Below are positions 62,012 through 64,000 of a stretch of DNA of 64,000 nt, one piece after another. The translations under genes were made by a program, and so were the position numbers. The first letter of the stretch is position 1. Every line of letters begins with the position of its first letter. This DNA comes from Siniperca chuatsi (lineage: Eukaryota; Chordata; Actinopteri; Centrarchiformes; Sinipercidae): contig NC_058043.1 of the NCBI RefSeq assembly GCF_020085105.1, forward strand, positions 11,492,667 through 11,556,666, given 5' to 3'. The notes under the pieces are model-generated. The model was not told the DNA's origin. It ran no database searches and saw nothing but the letters and a program-made list of their open reading frames with translations.

Positions 62012-62027
62012 TTTTCGTTTTCGTTTC
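62012..62027 (-). promoter_or_regulatory. znfx1: ISRE/IRF-binding motif of znfx1-B
   Basis: Minus-strand GAAACGAAAACGAAAA contains three GAAA cores, two of them in the canonical GAAANNGAAA spacing bound by IRF family factors and ISGF3. It sits immediately upstream of the TATA-like box and the inferred exon 1 of a gene known to be interferon-inducible in vertebrates. Motif, position and strand agree. Functional use is an inference. Confidence 0.7.
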
Positions 62028-62640
62028 ATCAGAACAAACACACCACACCTAGCAGTCAGTGTGCACCATGGATTTGTTCATGACTCATAGTCACACGATT
62101 AACATCTATGCACACAACAAATTATGCCGAATTAACGTTACTGGCTATTCACTAGCAGCCTACAGTGTTTGTGTTTCAGGATACTGAGTTTAATTACCTT
62201 ACTGGTTTTATTTAAGGTATAGCTCGGTGGAAGAAGTAGCCTATTCAGATATTTTACTTACACCGTGGTAAAATACTCCATTACAAATAAAATACCGGCA
62301 TTCAAATTATTCGATAATCCAGTATTATCAGCAAAACGTACTTAATAGTATTAAAGTATGCAGCACAATGGCTCCTGTCATTATACATAATGTTGAATTA
62401 TGAGTATTATACTGATGCATTGCCGTGTTAACTAATTCAGCATTAACTATAGCTGTCAAATACAGCAAATCTAAAGTAAAAAGTACAATATTTCCCTCTT
62501 GAATGTAGCAGAGTGGAAGTTGTCCAATTAAGTAGAAGAAAATGCAAATACTCAATTAAGGTAAATGTAAACGAGTAAATGTAGGCTACTTAGTTACATT
62601 CCACCACTGGAGCATAAGAAATACATCTATCCACCAAATC

Positions 62641-62795
62641 GATCGATCGATCAAGCAACTATCAAACTATCAATTTACAAATCAAAGACATAAAGCATTA
62701 TTATTATTACTATTATTATCATCATTATTATTAGGCTATTTGATCAACACAGCCGAGATCACTCCTCCTCCTCCTCCTCCTCCTCCTCTTCTTCA
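62641..62795 (+). repeat. Simple repeats between znfx1 and tbc1d20
   Basis: Short (GATC)n at 62,640-62,652, (ATT)n at 62,699-62,732 and (CTC)n at 62,763-62,790, all non-coding. Confidence 0.85.
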
Positions 62796-63215
62796 CCGCC
62801 CATCATCTTGACCCTACGTCATCATTCTGTCTGTGCAGGCAGGCTAGCTAAAGCTGATGTATCCTATTGGTCGCTTCCGTCAATGTAAACATGTAGCCGT
62901 GTCACCGGTGTGACCGTATTAAGCGGTGTTTCCTTATTGTTAACCAGTTTGTCAGTGGTCTGAATAATAATGGATGTGTTGCCGAAAAAAGCAGTTTCGG
63001 AAGCAGGGCAGCGTAGTGTTAGCTTGATAACTAAGTTAGCTAACACTGAATAGCTAGCTAACTATCGGCCCGTGTTTGTATGAGGCTAACCTTGCTAATT
63101 AGACCGCTAGCTTCCAGTTGGCACCCACGAAAATCGGGCTACATCGGGAATGCCAAACAAAGGAGGATGGCAAATAATATAATCTAGCAAGGACACATCG
63201 AGAAGTTGAGAAAAA

Positions 63216-64000
63216 ATGAAGAACTCAAGAAGTGTTGGTGCTTCGTCACCTGTGAATGGGAAACAAGGTAACGGTAACAAAGTGTGGCATGTCCTTAAAT
63301 TAACGTTAGCTGTCTTCATTCTGGGCAATCATATGTTTGGGCATTTCAGCAGCAAAAACAGTTTCCTTTTAATGCCAAAGACGCGATCGCTTGTGTTTGT
63401 TGCTGGAGCGTGCTAACTATGCCTACCATAACCTTCGCAAATGTGTTAACTTAGGGTAGCTGCTTGTAAAATTAACGCTATCTGTTGCAAGATAAAAGTA
63501 AACACAGGCTAACTAGCTAGCATAGTTAAACACGGCGTTTTCTGTTTCTCAGACTGGGACACCAGACGGAAGAGGAAAATTGCGGACATCACACAGGCCC
63601 TTAGTGTGAGTCCAGTGGATGTGGCAGCTTTGAGGAGGATGGCTATCAGTGAAGGAGGACTGCTGACTGATGATATACGCTGTCAAGTCTGGCCTCGGCT
63701 TCTCAACGTCCCCCCTCACGTCTTGGATCAAGAGCCAGGTATCTTGTTAGCTGCATATGCACAAACAGAGCAATGTAGGCTACATATCTAAAAGCCATCG
63801 CACATAACTTCCCTTTCCCACTATGCATGACAAACACAGTCTTAACAGGTGCAAGCTCTCCCACATACAGTATTTGACTAGTGTATGGTAATGTTGATGG
63901 TCACATGTCTTGTCCAGAAAAAGTAGAGCGGGAGAATAACAAGGACTACAACCAGGTCTTGCTGGATGTCCAGCGCTCACTGCGGAGGTTCCCACCTGGT
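63216..64000 (+). CDS. tbc1d20: TBC1D20, N-terminal exons (Rab1/Rab18 GTPase-activating protein), partial
   Basis: TBC1D20 is an ER-anchored GAP that stimulates GTP hydrolysis by Rab1 and Rab18. Three exons are visible: 63,216-63,267 (MKNSRSVGASSPVNGKQ), 63,553-63,738, and 63,918 onward past the window edge. Phases match: CAAG|AC and CCAG|AA. Exon 2 encodes WDTRRKRKIADITQAL, then VDVAALRRMAISEGGLLTDD and VWPRLLNVP, the start of the TBC domain. Exon 3 encodes NKDYNQVLLDVQRSLRRFPP, in which LLDVQR is the IxxDxxR box holding the catalytic arginine finger. The ATG is the first in frame in a short basic N-terminus. The rest of the TBC domain and the C-terminal membrane anchor lie outside the window. 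Confidence 0.95.

Overview
This is vertebrate nuclear DNA, almost certainly from a teleost fish. The genes have many small exons with GT-AG introns. AT-rich intergenic DNA and microsatellites are abundant, and the mobile elements are of fish type (DIRS-like, CR1/L2-like LINE, hAT-type MITE, long-TIR MITE). The recognisable genes are znfx1 (NFX1-type zinc finger-containing protein 1, an SF1 helicase of innate immunity), present as an intact copy and a broken copy on the minus strand, and the 5' end of tbc1d20 (a Rab GAP) on the plus strand.

Layout. 1-2,300: decayed DIRS/Ngaro-like retroelement (RNase H plus tyrosine recombinase remnants) interrupted by an LTR-like repeat. 2,300-17,250: about 15 kb with no supportable gene, only simple repeats. 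17,251-18,982: DNA element with about 0.35-0.43 kb terminal inverted repeats and no transposase. 18,985-21,570: no gene. 21,570-39,740: duplicated block A, carrying a znfx1 pseudogene. Its last exon is split by a 3.2-kb LINE and has an inverted-repeat insertion where the stop codon should be. 39,740-44,590: repeats, no gene. 44,590-61,590: duplicated block B, carrying intact znfx1. 61,830-62,030: a non-coding first exon of znfx1-B with a TATA-like box and an interferon-response (ISRE/IRF) motif. 63,216-64,000: first three exons of tbc1d20, which runs off the window.

The main result is a recent tandem duplication of about 17-18 kb in which only the promoter-proximal copy (B) kept the ISRE promoter and the full reading frame. 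Using splice sites read from the sequence, its 17 coding exons total 5,930 nt in one open frame. Starting at the Met codon at 60,721-60,723, this gives 1,918 residues. Copy A lies downstream and lacks the promoter and exon 1. It carries at least four frameshifting changes, two nonsense codons, a helicase motif III substitution and two insertions, yet its introns remain almost identical to those of B.

znfx1-B and tbc1d20 are divergently arranged, with about 1.2 kb between the inferred znfx1 start site and the tbc1d20 ATG. No tRNA, rRNA, CRISPR or bacterial-type operon features were seen, as expected for a fish chromosome.
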